A stretch of DNA of 64,000 nucleotides, from positions 5,205,980 through 5,269,979 of the forward strand of contig NZ_KI912107.1 of assembly GCF_000517085.1 (NCBI RefSeq), read 5' to 3'. The translations under genes were made by a program, and so were the position numbers. The stretch is from Saccharicrinis fermentans DSM 9555 = JCM 21142 (GTDB taxonomy: Bacteria; Bacteroidota; Bacteroidia; Bacteroidales; Marinilabiliaceae). This document shows, piece after piece, positions 44,348 to 54,360 of this stretch. The notes below the pieces were generated by a model. That model did no database searches, was not told where the DNA came from, and saw only the letters and a list, made by a program, of their open reading frames with translations. Each line of letters opens with the position of its first letter. Positions within the stretch are counted from its first letter, which is position 1.

Positions 44348-45832
44348 ATGAAGAAGACATTATATATTAACCTAAATGGTTTTGCTTTTCATATTGATGA
44401 GGATGCATATGATAAGCTGAATCAATATTTGCGAAAAATTGAAGGTAGTTTTCCAGATAAGGATGAAGCCAAAGAAATTGTTAGTGATATAGAGGCACGT
44501 ATAGCGGAGCTTTTCAGTGGGAAAAAGAAATCTTCTGAACAGGTCATTACATTGAAGGAAGTAGAAGAGGTAATAGATACGATGGGTGAACCGCAGGAAA
44601 TTGCTGATGAGGATCAAGCAGAGCCTCAGTCTGATGGTAGCAATGCATCCATGCCCGGCTCTCCGCTTTATAAAAAACGATTGTATCGCGATCCTGAGAG
44701 TCGCGTATTGGGGGGCGTGTGTGGTGGCTTGGGCGCTTATTTTGATATGGACCCGCTTGTGTTCCGCGTCATCTTTATTTTGGCATTTGTTCTTTATGGT
44801 GCTTCTTTGCCAGTGTATGTGGTATTGTGGATAGTAATGCCTAAGGCATTAACCATCACCCAAAAGCTTGAAATGAAAGGACCCGCAGGTTATGAGTCAT
44901 GGGAGCAGCACCTGAAGAATGAATATAAAGAGGTGGCTGAAAAATTTAAGCAGTCTAGGGCTTATAAGGATTTTTCAGGATCATTCTCTAAAAGAACGGA
45001 CGTGGTGGGCGATGCGCTTCGGACTTTGTTGCGCATTGTGGTGTCTGTTGTGGGGGTTGTGCTGATGTTTATTGCGATCGCCTTCTTAGTATCACTTATC
45101 GTGACTTTTACCCTTGGCTTTACAATAATGGACTTTTCAGGGGTAGGCAATTATTTTACCTCTCTTCCTGCTTTGTTTGTGGGTGCCGAAGATATGGTGA
45201 TTGGAAGTGTTGGATTGGTACTGGTGACTTGTATACCACTTATTGTTTTGTTTTACTTGGGCTTTAAGCTGGTGTTCCGGTTTAGATCTAAGTATAAAAT
45301 AGTAGCAGTGTCTTCTTTGGTACTGTGGATAGCCGGATTAATTTTATTGTTTTATGCTTTTGCAAGAGTGGCCAGGGAGTATAGGGTGACTGAAGATGTG
45401 TATCAAAATGAAAAGTTGGAATTGCCACAAAGCAGTGTTGTTTACCTGAAAGCCAATGTGAATACCTATATGCCAACGTACCATGATCATTTGTTTGATT
45501 TTAATCGGTTGGATATTTATTGTGCTGATAATAAATTGTATGTACAGGGAAGACCTAGGATAGACCTGGTTCGAGGTGATTCGTTTGCTATCGAAATAAA
45601 AAGAAGTGCCAAGGGAAAATCCATTTCACAAGCAAAAATTAACTGCCAGGATATTGAGTTTTTTTGGATGCTTAGGGATTCTACCATACATATAGATCCT
45701 TTATTTACTCTTCGTGCAAATAGTAAATTGAGAGATCAGGGCTTAAATGTTGTCATATTAGTTCCTGAGAGTGTTCAAGTGGAAGTGGCAGATGAGTTAG
45801 AGTGGGTTGTAAATAATAGACTTGATGATTAA
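44348..45832 (+). CDS. PspC-domain envelope stress protein, second copy with extra domain
   Basis: A 494-aa protein from the ATG at 44348 (an upstream ATG at 44330 is less likely). The first 180 residues repeat the plan of the previous PspC protein (MKKTLYINLNGFAFHIDEDAYDKLNQYL, then RDPESRVLGGVCGGLGAYFDMDPLVFRVIF). A further 300 residues carry more membrane helices (about 225-260, 285-315, 330-350) and a beta-rich C-terminus. The two PspC genes look like tandem paralogues. Confidence 0.88.
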   Translation: MKKTLYINLNGFAFHIDEDAYDKLNQYLRKIEGSFPDKDEAKEIVSDIEARIAELFSGKKKSSEQVITLKEVEEVIDTMGEPQEIADEDQAEPQSDGSNASMPGSPLYKKRLYRDPESRVLGGVCGGLGAYFDMDPLVFRVIFILAFVLYGASLPVYVVLWIVMPKALTITQKLEMKGPAGYESWEQHLKNEYKEVAEKFKQSRAYKDFSGSFSKRTDVVGDALRTLLRIVVSVVGVVLMFIAIAFLVSLIVTFTLGFTIMDFSGVGNYFTSLPALFVGAEDMVIGSVGLVLVTCIPLIVLFYLGFKLVFRFRSKYKIVAVSSLVLWIAGLILLFYAFARVAREYRVTEDVYQNEKLELPQSSVVYLKANVNTYMPTYHDHLFDFNRLDIYCADNKLYVQGRPRIDLVRGDSFAIEIKRSAKGKSISQAKINCQDIEFFWMLRDSTIHIDPLFTLRANSKLRDQGLNVVILVPESVQVEVADELEWVVNNRLDD

Positions 45833-45842
45833 ATTTAAACAT

Positions 45843-46343
45843 ATGAAAAAAAGTGTAAGAGTTTTTGTAGTAATATTATGCGTTGGTATTCATAGCTTGT
45901 CAGTGTTTTCCCAGCAGAAAATAGCGAAGCGTATGTTTGATGATTTCCGCATCTTGGATGAAGTGACCTATCTTTCTTTTTCTAAAAACATGCTCGACTT
46001 TATTGATTTTGATGTAGATGGTGATCAGGATGGTGAGGAATATAGTGTAACCGGAGATCTCAATGAGGTAAAGCTGGTATTGTATAAACCGGATGTTTTA
46101 CCCGACATAAGCTTTATGGAACAGGTTCGTAAGTATATGAAAAAGGGTAATTATAGCCAGGTGGAGGATGACGATGATGACGAAGAATCGGAAATATGGG
46201 TGCAGCGTAAAGGCAAAAAAGTATATGAGTGCCATATTATTTTTCAAGGAGATAAAAATGGCATCTTGCTTTCATTTTTTGGTGATTTCAGAATCAAAGA
46301 TGTTGATGTGCTTAAGCGTAAGATAGAGGATTATAAAGATTAA
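45843..46343 (+). CDS. DUF4252-domain exported protein
   Basis: A 166-aa protein from the ATG at 45843, 10 nt after the second PspC stop. A signal peptide (about 1-23, ending in SVFSQ) is followed by a DUF4252-like domain of unknown function with an acidic stretch (VEDDDDDEESEIWVQ). It ends the PadR-PspC cluster. The start context TTTAAACATATGAAA resembles the last part of the repeated leaders. Confidence 0.78.
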   Translation: MKKSVRVFVVILCVGIHSLSVFSQQKIAKRMFDDFRILDEVTYLSFSKNMLDFIDFDVDGDQDGEEYSVTGDLNEVKLVLYKPDVLPDISFMEQVRKYMKKGNYSQVEDDDDDEESEIWVQRKGKKVYECHIIFQGDKNGILLSFFGDFRIKDVDVLKRKIEDYKD

Positions 46344-46373
46344 TCTTGTTTTTGGCTTATAAAATGGCTCATA

Positions 46374-49300
46374 TTATTTCGAATTTGTGTGGTGTTTTTT
46401 TTGATATTCACTGGGAGTTATATTAAACTCATTTTTAAAACACGAAGAAAAATACTTTGGATCAGAAAAACCTACCTCGTAGGCAACCTCTGAAATGGAC
46501 GTGATATTGTTTTTCAGCATTAAGCTGGCATGCTTAAGTTTGATATTTCTTATGAATTCAATGGGCGATAGGCCGGTTATGGTTTTGATTTTTCTGTAAA
46601 GTGAAGATTTTGAAAGGTTTAGTTCGGAGGCAAACATATTGATGTCGAATGTAGTCTCTGAGATGTGCGTTTCTATGATGGAAATGGCCTGGTTTAAAAA
46701 ATGTTCATCCATGGAGTGATTTTCCAATGACGATACATTGATTTCTAAATTTGTTTTGAATTCTTTTTGTTTGTTTTGTTTATGAGAGACGAAATTGTTA
46801 ATCCTGGCCTGTAGAACCTTCATTTCAAATGGTTTTGAAATATAGGCGTCGGCGCCGGCGTTGTAACACTCTATTCGGTCGTTAATGCTATTTTTAGCAG
46901 TTAGTACGATGATGGAGATATGACTGGTTTCTAGGTTGTTCTTTATTGTTTTACAGAGTTCTATACCGTCCATTTTTGGCATCATTACGTCACTTACCAC
47001 AATATCAATGTCAGTGGATTTTATTAGTTCTAAAGCTTCCAGTCCATTGGTGGCTGTTTTTACATGATAGGTCTTAGCCAATATTTGACTCATCAGTTTT
47101 AATAAATCCTGATTATCTTCTACAATTAGGATTGTAATGTTTGATAAATGATTTGAATTTTCATTGTCTGTATCAAAATCTTCGGCTGTGTTGCTGATTT
47201 GTGCATCCTGATTTTCGGTAATCTCCATAGATATGGGTGCTGACGTTTCTTCAAAGGTGTAACTTGCCTTGTCGATGGGAATTTTAATGGTAAAAGTAGT
47301 TCCTTTGTTTAATTCGCTGTCTACTGAAATAGTGCCATAATGTAACTCTACAAGATCCTTACTTAAGGAGAGTCCTATGCCGTGTGTATCACTTGCCGAT
47401 AATGTTTTGTTGGTATAAAAACGGGTAAATATTTTATCCAGATTGTTGTGCGCGATTCCAGCACCTGTATCGCTCACTTGAATGGTTAAAAAAGTATGTT
47501 CTTTTTCCAAGATAGTAGTTAGACTTACCTGAACAGTGCCGTTTATAGGGGTGTATTTAAATGCATTGGACAATAAGTTGAATAGTATTTTGTCAATTTT
47601 ATCCGCATCAAAATAGGCATTGATCTCTTTTTTAGAAGAAGAGAAGGTGAATGTGATGTGCTTCTTGTTGAAAATAGGTAAGAAATGATTGTGGCAGATA
47701 TCGTTAATAAAGGCAGCAATATCTGAATGTGTGATGTTGAGTTTCATCCTGCCACTTTCAATTCTTCTAAAGTCAAGAATTTGTTGTAGTAACCTCTTTA
47801 GTCTGACAACATTGGATCTCATCAGTGTAAATTGTGGTATTTTTTGCGATACCGTTGTTTCTATATCATCAATAAGGCAGGATATGATGGTTAAAGGGGT
47901 CAGTAAATCGTGTGATATATTGGTGAAATATTTAAGTTTTGTTTGGGTTAGCTCTTCTGTTTTGTTTTTTTCAAATTCAGTCATTTTTACCTTGTTTCGC
48001 AGTTTTATTCTTCCCATCATAATGTAAATAAGAGCGTATATGACAAATGAAATAAGTAAAAAGTATAGTACAAATGCGGTATTTGTTTCATAGATCGCAG
48101 GTTCTCTAATTATTTGAAGGGTGGTGATATGGTTGCCCCAAAGGTTATGTGCATCGGATGCCTTCACCATAAAGTTATACTGTCCTTTTTTTAGCTGACT
48201 ATATACAGCAAACTGTCGTCCCTCATCCACATAAACCCATTGGTCGTCAATGCCATCTAGTTTGTATGCATATCGAATTTTGTTGGGGTTGCTAAAGTTT
48301 AATGCGGAAAAGTATAATTCAATATTCTTATCTGTAGGTGATAAGGTTAATGTGTTCTGCGATTTATCATATTTGTTAATTTTGTCTGGCGTTAGTATCG
48401 ATTCATTTTGAATCTTTATGTCGGTTATTTTAACTTTTTGTTCTCTTGGTGATGCTAATAAATGTTCTGAGGGACTGAATCGGGAGTACCCTCTATTGCC
48501 AGCAATATATATGTGTTTTGAATCTTTTGTTTTGTATAAGGCATTTTTTAGGTGTGAGTTAATCTGCATACCATCAGATGAAGAGTAGGATATGGATGCG
48601 TTGTTTTGGGGATTGAATTCGATGACTTTTTTGTATGTTGTAATCCAAATGTTGTTGTATTTATCTGATATGATATCTAGGATGGCCTCTCCCTTTAGTC
48701 CACAATCAGATGTTCTGTCGGTCATTGTTTTGCTGGTTGTATTATAAGCAATTAGACCTCCGTTTTTTTTGCCAATCCAAATGGTACCGCTAAGATCAGC
48801 AGTGATGGTTTCTAGGTGACTGTTTAATAACTTGTCAGTAATGTGTTTGAAGGATAGTTTTGCAACCAGGGAGTCACTTAGGGTATGTGGAATGGCTATT
48901 TTATATATCCCATTTTTATCGGTACTTATCCATAGTGCATTATTGTTGTCTTCTGTTATAGAAGTAATCGTTGGAAAATTTTTGTGAACAAGTATTGTTT
49001 TTTTTGAACCAGCGGGTTGTGCAAATAAAGCCTTGTTGGTAGCTATCCACACATTAGATTGTTTGTCTTCGTAAATCATAGATGGTATTCCTGGATTTTT
49101 AAGAATTGTATCTAGATTAAGCTCGTGTGTGTTATTTATTTCTTTGCCGTTTTTTTGAATGCAAAGTATCGTGCCGTTTTCTACATTGCTAATCCATATT
49201 TCGTTCTGACCTGCAATGTATGTTATGAGATTTATCTTTTTTAATTTTGATTTGGTTTCTAATTCTTTTATTTCTTCGTAGTATCTAATGTTTTGTTGTT

Positions 49301-50468
49301 TCGGGGAGTACACAAAAAGACCAACCCTATTTTGGTTGAACCAAATATCTCCGTGGCCGTCTTCGCAAATAGCAGTAAAGGATGGAGCTATGTTGTTTTT
49401 GTTTTGTAATATGTGAATAGGGAAGTTTTCTATAAGGGGTTTGTTAAAATCTATCTTAAAAACTCCCTCACTGAATGCACCAATCCATAGGTTGCCTTCT
49501 TTGTCTTTACTTATTTCACTAAAAATATTATTGGTTTTCTTTAGCATGTGACGCGTGTCAATGTTTTTTAACTCGCCGGAATCATCATATTGATAGGTGC
49601 TTACTCCGGACATGGACATGGCCCAGATGTAACCTAAGTTTTCGTCCTGCACAAAACTGAAAAAACGATTGTCTTTAATGTCATTTTTCCATGGAGCTAA
49701 TGCTATTTTTTGGTATGGACTGTTCGAAAAAGAGTTCGGATTAAAAAGGTACAGACCTTCATCCCAATTGCCTATCCAATAATTATTGTGGGTATCCTGG
49801 TATATTTTAAAAGGATTATCAAAAACGCCAATCCTAGGCTGTTTAATAAAGGTGTTGGTCTCCTTATTGTACTTGTAAAGACCGTGCCCCCATAATGCGA
49901 GCCATATGTTTTGATAGTTATCTTCAAAAATATGATTAACACTTGCGTTGGGAAGTGAGTGGGAGAGCCGGGGATTGTTCATGTAGTTCTCGCGGATACT
50001 AAAGTCGGGATTGTAACGTGTCACCCCATTGCTGTAACCTACCCAAATGGTACTATCTGAAGCATTCAGTATATTATAAATGGTTTTGTGTTGTAGTGTG
50101 GAGTCGGGGTGGGGGGTGATTTCGTATGTCTTCTTATTTAGGATACTAAGACCTTCGTAAGTGCCAATCCAAATATGATCATTAAAATCTTCTGTTATAG
50201 ACGATATTTTGTTACTGCTTAATAAATGGGGTTTGTTTAGGTCTGAGCGAAATACTTTCATCATATACCCATCATAGCGACAAAAACCATCTTGGGTCCC
50301 AAACCACATGTACCCTTCTTTGTCCTGGAATAATTTTAAAACAGAATTGGAAGGTAATTGGTCCATGATAGGTAGTTGGTAGACTCTCATGTTTTGCGCG
50401 AATGTCAGTTGGGCTAGCCCAATGCCAATGTAAGTAAGAAGGAATGTATATAAGGATTTAATTTTCAT
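46374..50468 (-). CDS. Hybrid two-component system regulator (HTCS) of the polysaccharide locus
   Basis: A 1364-aa protein. A signal peptide (1-24) leads to a periplasmic sensor of Reg_prop beta-propeller repeats (about 30-690, e.g. GYMWFGTQDGFCRYDG) and a Y_Y_Y domain at about 720-800. A membrane helix (about 805-830) precedes HisKA (NISHDLLTPLT, H853), HATPase (NLLSNAFKYTP, GIGLSLSKDLVELH), a receiver with VVSDVMMPKMDG (D1160) and a C-terminal AraC helix-turn-helix (SEVAYEVGFSDPKYFSSCFKNEFN). HTCS proteins sense oligosaccharides and activate the adjacent susC/susD genes. Confidence 0.97.
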   Translation of the reverse strand: MKIKSLYTFLLTYIGIGLAQLTFAQNMRVYQLPIMDQLPSNSVLKLFQDKEGYMWFGTQDGFCRYDGYMMKVFRSDLNKPHLLSSNKISSITEDFNDHIWIGTYEGLSILNKKTYEITPHPDSTLQHKTIYNILNASDSTIWVGYSNGVTRYNPDFSIRENYMNNPRLSHSLPNASVNHIFEDNYQNIWLALWGHGLYKYNKETNTFIKQPRIGVFDNPFKIYQDTHNNYWIGNWDEGLYLFNPNSFSNSPYQKIALAPWKNDIKDNRFFSFVQDENLGYIWAMSMSGVSTYQYDDSGELKNIDTRHMLKKTNNIFSEISKDKEGNLWIGAFSEGVFKIDFNKPLIENFPIHILQNKNNIAPSFTAICEDGHGDIWFNQNRVGLFVYSPKQQNIRYYEEIKELETKSKLKKINLITYIAGQNEIWISNVENGTILCIQKNGKEINNTHELNLDTILKNPGIPSMIYEDKQSNVWIATNKALFAQPAGSKKTILVHKNFPTITSITEDNNNALWISTDKNGIYKIAIPHTLSDSLVAKLSFKHITDKLLNSHLETITADLSGTIWIGKKNGGLIAYNTTSKTMTDRTSDCGLKGEAILDIISDKYNNIWITTYKKVIEFNPQNNASISYSSSDGMQINSHLKNALYKTKDSKHIYIAGNRGYSRFSPSEHLLASPREQKVKITDIKIQNESILTPDKINKYDKSQNTLTLSPTDKNIELYFSALNFSNPNKIRYAYKLDGIDDQWVYVDEGRQFAVYSQLKKGQYNFMVKASDAHNLWGNHITTLQIIREPAIYETNTAFVLYFLLISFVIYALIYIMMGRIKLRNKVKMTEFEKNKTEELTQTKLKYFTNISHDLLTPLTIISCLIDDIETTVSQKIPQFTLMRSNVVRLKRLLQQILDFRRIESGRMKLNITHSDIAAFINDICHNHFLPIFNKKHITFTFSSSKKEINAYFDADKIDKILFNLLSNAFKYTPINGTVQVSLTTILEKEHTFLTIQVSDTGAGIAHNNLDKIFTRFYTNKTLSASDTHGIGLSLSKDLVELHYGTISVDSELNKGTTFTIKIPIDKASYTFEETSAPISMEITENQDAQISNTAEDFDTDNENSNHLSNITILIVEDNQDLLKLMSQILAKTYHVKTATNGLEALELIKSTDIDIVVSDVMMPKMDGIELCKTIKNNLETSHISIIVLTAKNSINDRIECYNAGADAYISKPFEMKVLQARINNFVSHKQNKQKEFKTNLEINVSSLENHSMDEHFLNQAISIIETHISETTFDINMFASELNLSKSSLYRKIKTITGLSPIEFIRNIKLKHASLMLKNNITSISEVAYEVGFSDPKYFSSCFKNEFNITPSEYQKKHHTNSK

Positions 50469-51119
50469 GTGTTTAAGTTTTTTTTATAGCGCCTATGTGG
50501 AATGTACCATGGTTATTCTCCTCAGATAGAATGATTGTGGTGTACGTTGTTTTCTGATTATCTATTTCCACTGGGTTTTAAAAGCTTTGTAGAACCGACT
50601 TCTGTGCTGAGCAAAGGTATGTAATGTTCTGTTGGTGTATATGTAATATGCTTGTTAAATTGGTTTAATCGTTTTTTATGAACTTGTTGATGTGAATAAA
50701 TATAAATGTAATTAATGAGAATTTATATTTAAATCTTTTGTTGCATCCCTTTTTATGACTGTGATTTTACTTTCTTTCCACTTGCATGCTTTCGTTTTTA
50801 CATATTTTCACAAATAGAAGGGGCGAATAAACATTCATTATGGTAGAAAAAACCGTCAGTCCATAAGGTTAATTATTTGAAAATCAGCATGTGAATTAAA
50901 ATTCGTCCAATGTGAAATATGCGTCTCCTCTTTCTTTGCTGAAAATACTCACATTTGCAGTGTTAACAATTCTTAATTTATAAATAAAAAAACAAATGAA
51001 TACTACCAATGGAGTTTGTGCTAAAAGGTTTCTTTTAAACAAGAGACAAAGAAAGAAAACAACGGAGTAGAATGAAAGGTGTTGTAAATTTTTCGAATAA
51101 CTAATCTATTATATGAAGT
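50469..51119. other. Divergent control region between the hybrid regulator and susC
   Basis: There is no credible ORF. The minus strand has TACCTTTG (complement of 50612-50619) about 145 nt before the regulator start. On the plus strand only an imperfect -7 box (CACATTTG near 50950) is seen before susC, as expected for a promoter needing an activator. I see no clear long repeat as a binding site. Confidence 0.5.
50612..50619 (-). promoter_or_regulatory. Probable -7 box of the hybrid regulator gene
   Basis: The minus strand reads TACCTTTG, a full TAnnTTTG match. No TTG is visible at -33. Confidence 0.45.
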
Positions 51120-54100
51120 ATGAAAAAGATAATTAAATTGATGAATCAAAAAAAGTCAAGCTACACTTGTTTTTCTCGCAATGTGTTAGTGATTTCTTTT
51201 ATGCTGTTTTTGGGGTTGATTCCGTTTAATAGTTATGCGCAAGAAAGCATAATTGTGAAGGGGAATATTAAAGATTCGGATTCAGGAGAAGCACTTATCG
51301 GAGTAGCCATTGTTGTGGAAGGCACAACAACTGGGACGATTACAGATGTAGAAGGAAACTATAGTATTGCAGCTCCACAGGATGGAGTATTGCTTTTCTC
51401 TTATTTAGGTTACACGTCAAAAAGTATAGAAATAAACAGGCAGTCGATCATCAATGTGACTCTAACCAGTGATTTGGCAGAGTTAGGTGAAATCGTTGTG
51501 GTGGGTTTTGGCACGCAAAAAAAGATTAATGTTACGGGTTCTGTCGCAACAGCCAGTTCTAAAGATTTGGAGGAGCGTCCGGTTGCGAATGCTGTGCAGG
51601 CCTTACAGGGAGTGATACCAGGCCTTAATATTTCTACCAGTGGAAATGGTGGAGAATTGAATGCAAAAAAAACTATTGATGTTAGAGGTACAGGTACCAT
51701 TGGTGATGGATCGAGTGGTTCTCCCTTGGTTTTAATAGATGGAATGGAAGGTGATATCAACACCTTAAATCCACAAGACATTGAAAGTATCTCTGTGCTT
51801 AAAGACGCGGCAGCATCTTCAATTTATGGTTCACGTGCACCTTTTGGAGTAATCTTAGTGACTACGAAAAGTGGAGAGAAAGGAAAAACTGTGATCAATT
51901 ATAATAACAACTTTAGATTCAATACGCCCATATTATTGCCTGATATGCAAGATTCCTGGGAGTTTGTTAACTTTTATGATGACGCAAACTTTAATGTGTC
52001 AAATTCTCATTTGTATAGTGAGAGTTATAAGGAGTTGGTTCATGATTATTATACCGGGAAATTAGATCCCACAGACGTTGCCTATGAAGGTGGTGGTGGA
52101 AAATGGAATTATGATTATACCTATGCCAATGTTGATTGGCTAAAAGAATACTATAAAACATGGTCTCCTTCTCAAGAACATAATATGAGTATCAGTGGAG
52201 GAAAGGGCGGTATTACCTATTACGTGTCTTCTAACTATATGACACAGGATGGCTTTATGAGATATGGAACAGAAAATTTCGACAGATATAGTATCAATGG
52301 CAAGATATCAGCACAATTATCTGACTATGTTAAGGTTGATTATTCAAGTCGATTTATTCGTTCTGAATATGAAAGACCTACCGCCATGAATGACAGTTTT
52401 TATGATCATATTCTTAGGCGAGCACGTCCAACCAGAGCCATCAAAGATCCCAATGGATATTATATGTCTGATATTAATTACATACAAACCATGTCAGAAG
52501 GGGGACGTCATAAGGAACAAAATGACAAGCTAACTCAACAAGTAAGAGCAACCTTTACGCCTATTAAGGATCTGAATATTATTGGAGAAATGAACGTTAC
52601 TACAGGAGATGATTGGACACATTGGGATCAAAACAGGGTTTTTTCTCATTATGCCAATAACCCTGAGAGTACTTATAAAGCACTTACAAGTCCAGGTAAT
52701 GATCAGGTTCATGAATACGCCTATAAATCTACTTTTATAAATCCTAATGTTTTTGGTAATTACAAGAAAACAATGGGGGATCATACATTGGGAGGTACTT
52801 TGGGATTCCAATCGGAGCAAATGAAATACCGTAAAATGAGTGCGCAGCGCACGGATATGATTACCAATGATTTGCCAATATTGAACTTGACTACCAATGA
52901 CGATAATATGTCTATAATGGGACAATACGAGGAGTGGAGTACGGTTGGTTTCTTTGGAAGACTTAATTATGATTATTATGGAAAGTATCTGGCAGAGTTT
53001 AATTTAAGATATGATGGAACATCTAGGTTTAGAGCAGAAAAGAGATGGGTTTGGACTCCATCTGTTTCATTAGGATGGAATATTGCCAGAGAAAATTTTT
53101 GGGAGCCTATTTCAGGAACGATCAATACGTTTAAATTGAGAGGGTCTTATGGTGTGCTTGCAAATCAAAATACAACCAATTGGTATCCTACATATCAAAC
53201 AATACCTACCGGTTCTTCTAATGGTAATTGGCTTATTAATGGTGCTAAACCGAATACAGCCAGTGTTCCTTCGTTGATATCAACGTTTCTGACTTGGGAA
53301 AGCGTAAAAACGACCAATATTGGAGTTGATGTGGGCGCCCTAAATAATCGTTTGACCGGTTCTTTTGATTATTTCGAGAGAAAAACTGAAGATATGGTTG
53401 GTACAGGTGTGGAATTGCCTGCCACCTTAGGTATTGGTGTCCCTAAAACCAATAATACGGATTTAAAAACATTCGGTTGGGAGCTGGAGTTGAAATGGAG
53501 AGATAAAATTGGTGATTTAAGCTATGGACTTAGGTTGAACGTATCTGATTCACGTACAAGAATCTTAAGCTATGGTAATCCTACTCAGAGTTTGTCAAAA
53601 TATCGTTCAGGTGCATTGACAGGTGAAATTTATGGATATACAACCATTGGGATAGCTAAGTCAGATGAAGAAATGAATGCGCATTTGGAATCTCTTGACA
53701 ATGGTGGTCAGTCTGCTCTAGGTAGTAATTGGGCAGCAGGAGATATTATGTATGCCGACGTTAATAATGATGGAAAAGTTGATAATGGTAATAATACCTT
53801 GAACGATATGGGTGACCTAAAAAAAATAGGTAATAAAACTCCGCGTTATCGTACCGGTATTAATATTGATGCCGCATGGAAAGGATTTGATTTTAATATG
53901 TTCTGGCAAGGTGTTCTGAAGCGTGATTTTGATCCAGGTGAAAATAGTATGGTTTTCTGGGGAGCTACAGGGAGTGGACAGTGGTGGTCAACAGCGCTTC
54001 ATGAACATCTTGATTATTTTAGAGCTGATCCAACGCACCCGCTAGGGCAAAATATGGATGCATATTACCCTCGCCCTTTATTCAACAATAAAAATCATAA

Positions 54101-54356
54101 AGCTCAAACAAGATATTTACAGAATGCAGCTTACTTGCGTTTGAAAAACCTTCAGTTTGGATATACTTTACCCACAGCGTTGGTCAATAAAATTGCACTG
54201 CAGAAAGTTAGGTTATTTGTTTCGGGAGAAAACTTGTTAACATTTACAAGTTTATCAAAAACTATGGATCCTGAAACAGCAGGAATCGGAAAACAAGGAG
54301 GTACTGTTTATCCGTTGTCACGTACGTATAGTTTTGGTTTGAGTGTTAACTTCTAA
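51120..54356 (+). CDS. SusC-family TonB-dependent glycan importer
   Basis: A 1078-aa outer-membrane protein. A signal peptide (about 1-42, ending in SYAQ) precedes a carboxypeptidase regulatory-like domain (about 45-125: VKGNIKDSDSGEALIGVAI...FSYLGYTSKSI). The plug begins at VNVTGSVATASSKDLEERPVANAVQALQGVIPGLNI and contains SISVLKDAAASSIYGSRAPFGVILVTTKSG. The barrel ends in YSFGLSVNF with terminal Phe. The adjacent SusD gene and hybrid regulator define the locus. Substrate not predictable from SusC alone. Confidence 0.97.
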   Translation: MKKIIKLMNQKKSSYTCFSRNVLVISFMLFLGLIPFNSYAQESIIVKGNIKDSDSGEALIGVAIVVEGTTTGTITDVEGNYSIAAPQDGVLLFSYLGYTSKSIEINRQSIINVTLTSDLAELGEIVVVGFGTQKKINVTGSVATASSKDLEERPVANAVQALQGVIPGLNISTSGNGGELNAKKTIDVRGTGTIGDGSSGSPLVLIDGMEGDINTLNPQDIESISVLKDAAASSIYGSRAPFGVILVTTKSGEKGKTVINYNNNFRFNTPILLPDMQDSWEFVNFYDDANFNVSNSHLYSESYKELVHDYYTGKLDPTDVAYEGGGGKWNYDYTYANVDWLKEYYKTWSPSQEHNMSISGGKGGITYYVSSNYMTQDGFMRYGTENFDRYSINGKISAQLSDYVKVDYSSRFIRSEYERPTAMNDSFYDHILRRARPTRAIKDPNGYYMSDINYIQTMSEGGRHKEQNDKLTQQVRATFTPIKDLNIIGEMNVTTGDDWTHWDQNRVFSHYANNPESTYKALTSPGNDQVHEYAYKSTFINPNVFGNYKKTMGDHTLGGTLGFQSEQMKYRKMSAQRTDMITNDLPILNLTTNDDNMSIMGQYEEWSTVGFFGRLNYDYYGKYLAEFNLRYDGTSRFRAEKRWVWTPSVSLGWNIARENFWEPISGTINTFKLRGSYGVLANQNTTNWYPTYQTIPTGSSNGNWLINGAKPNTASVPSLISTFLTWESVKTTNIGVDVGALNNRLTGSFDYFERKTEDMVGTGVELPATLGIGVPKTNNTDLKTFGWELELKWRDKIGDLSYGLRLNVSDSRTRILSYGNPTQSLSKYRSGALTGEIYGYTTIGIAKSDEEMNAHLESLDNGGQSALGSNWAAGDIMYADVNNDGKVDNGNNTLNDMGDLKKIGNKTPRYRTGINIDAAWKGFDFNMFWQGVLKRDFDPGENSMVFWGATGSGQWWSTALHEHLDYFRADPTHPLGQNMDAYYPRPLFNNKNHKAQTRYLQNAAYLRLKNLQFGYTLPTALVNKIALQKVRLFVSGENLLTFTSLSKTMDPETAGIGKQGGTVYPLSRTYSFGLSVNF

Positions 54357-54360
54357 AAAA

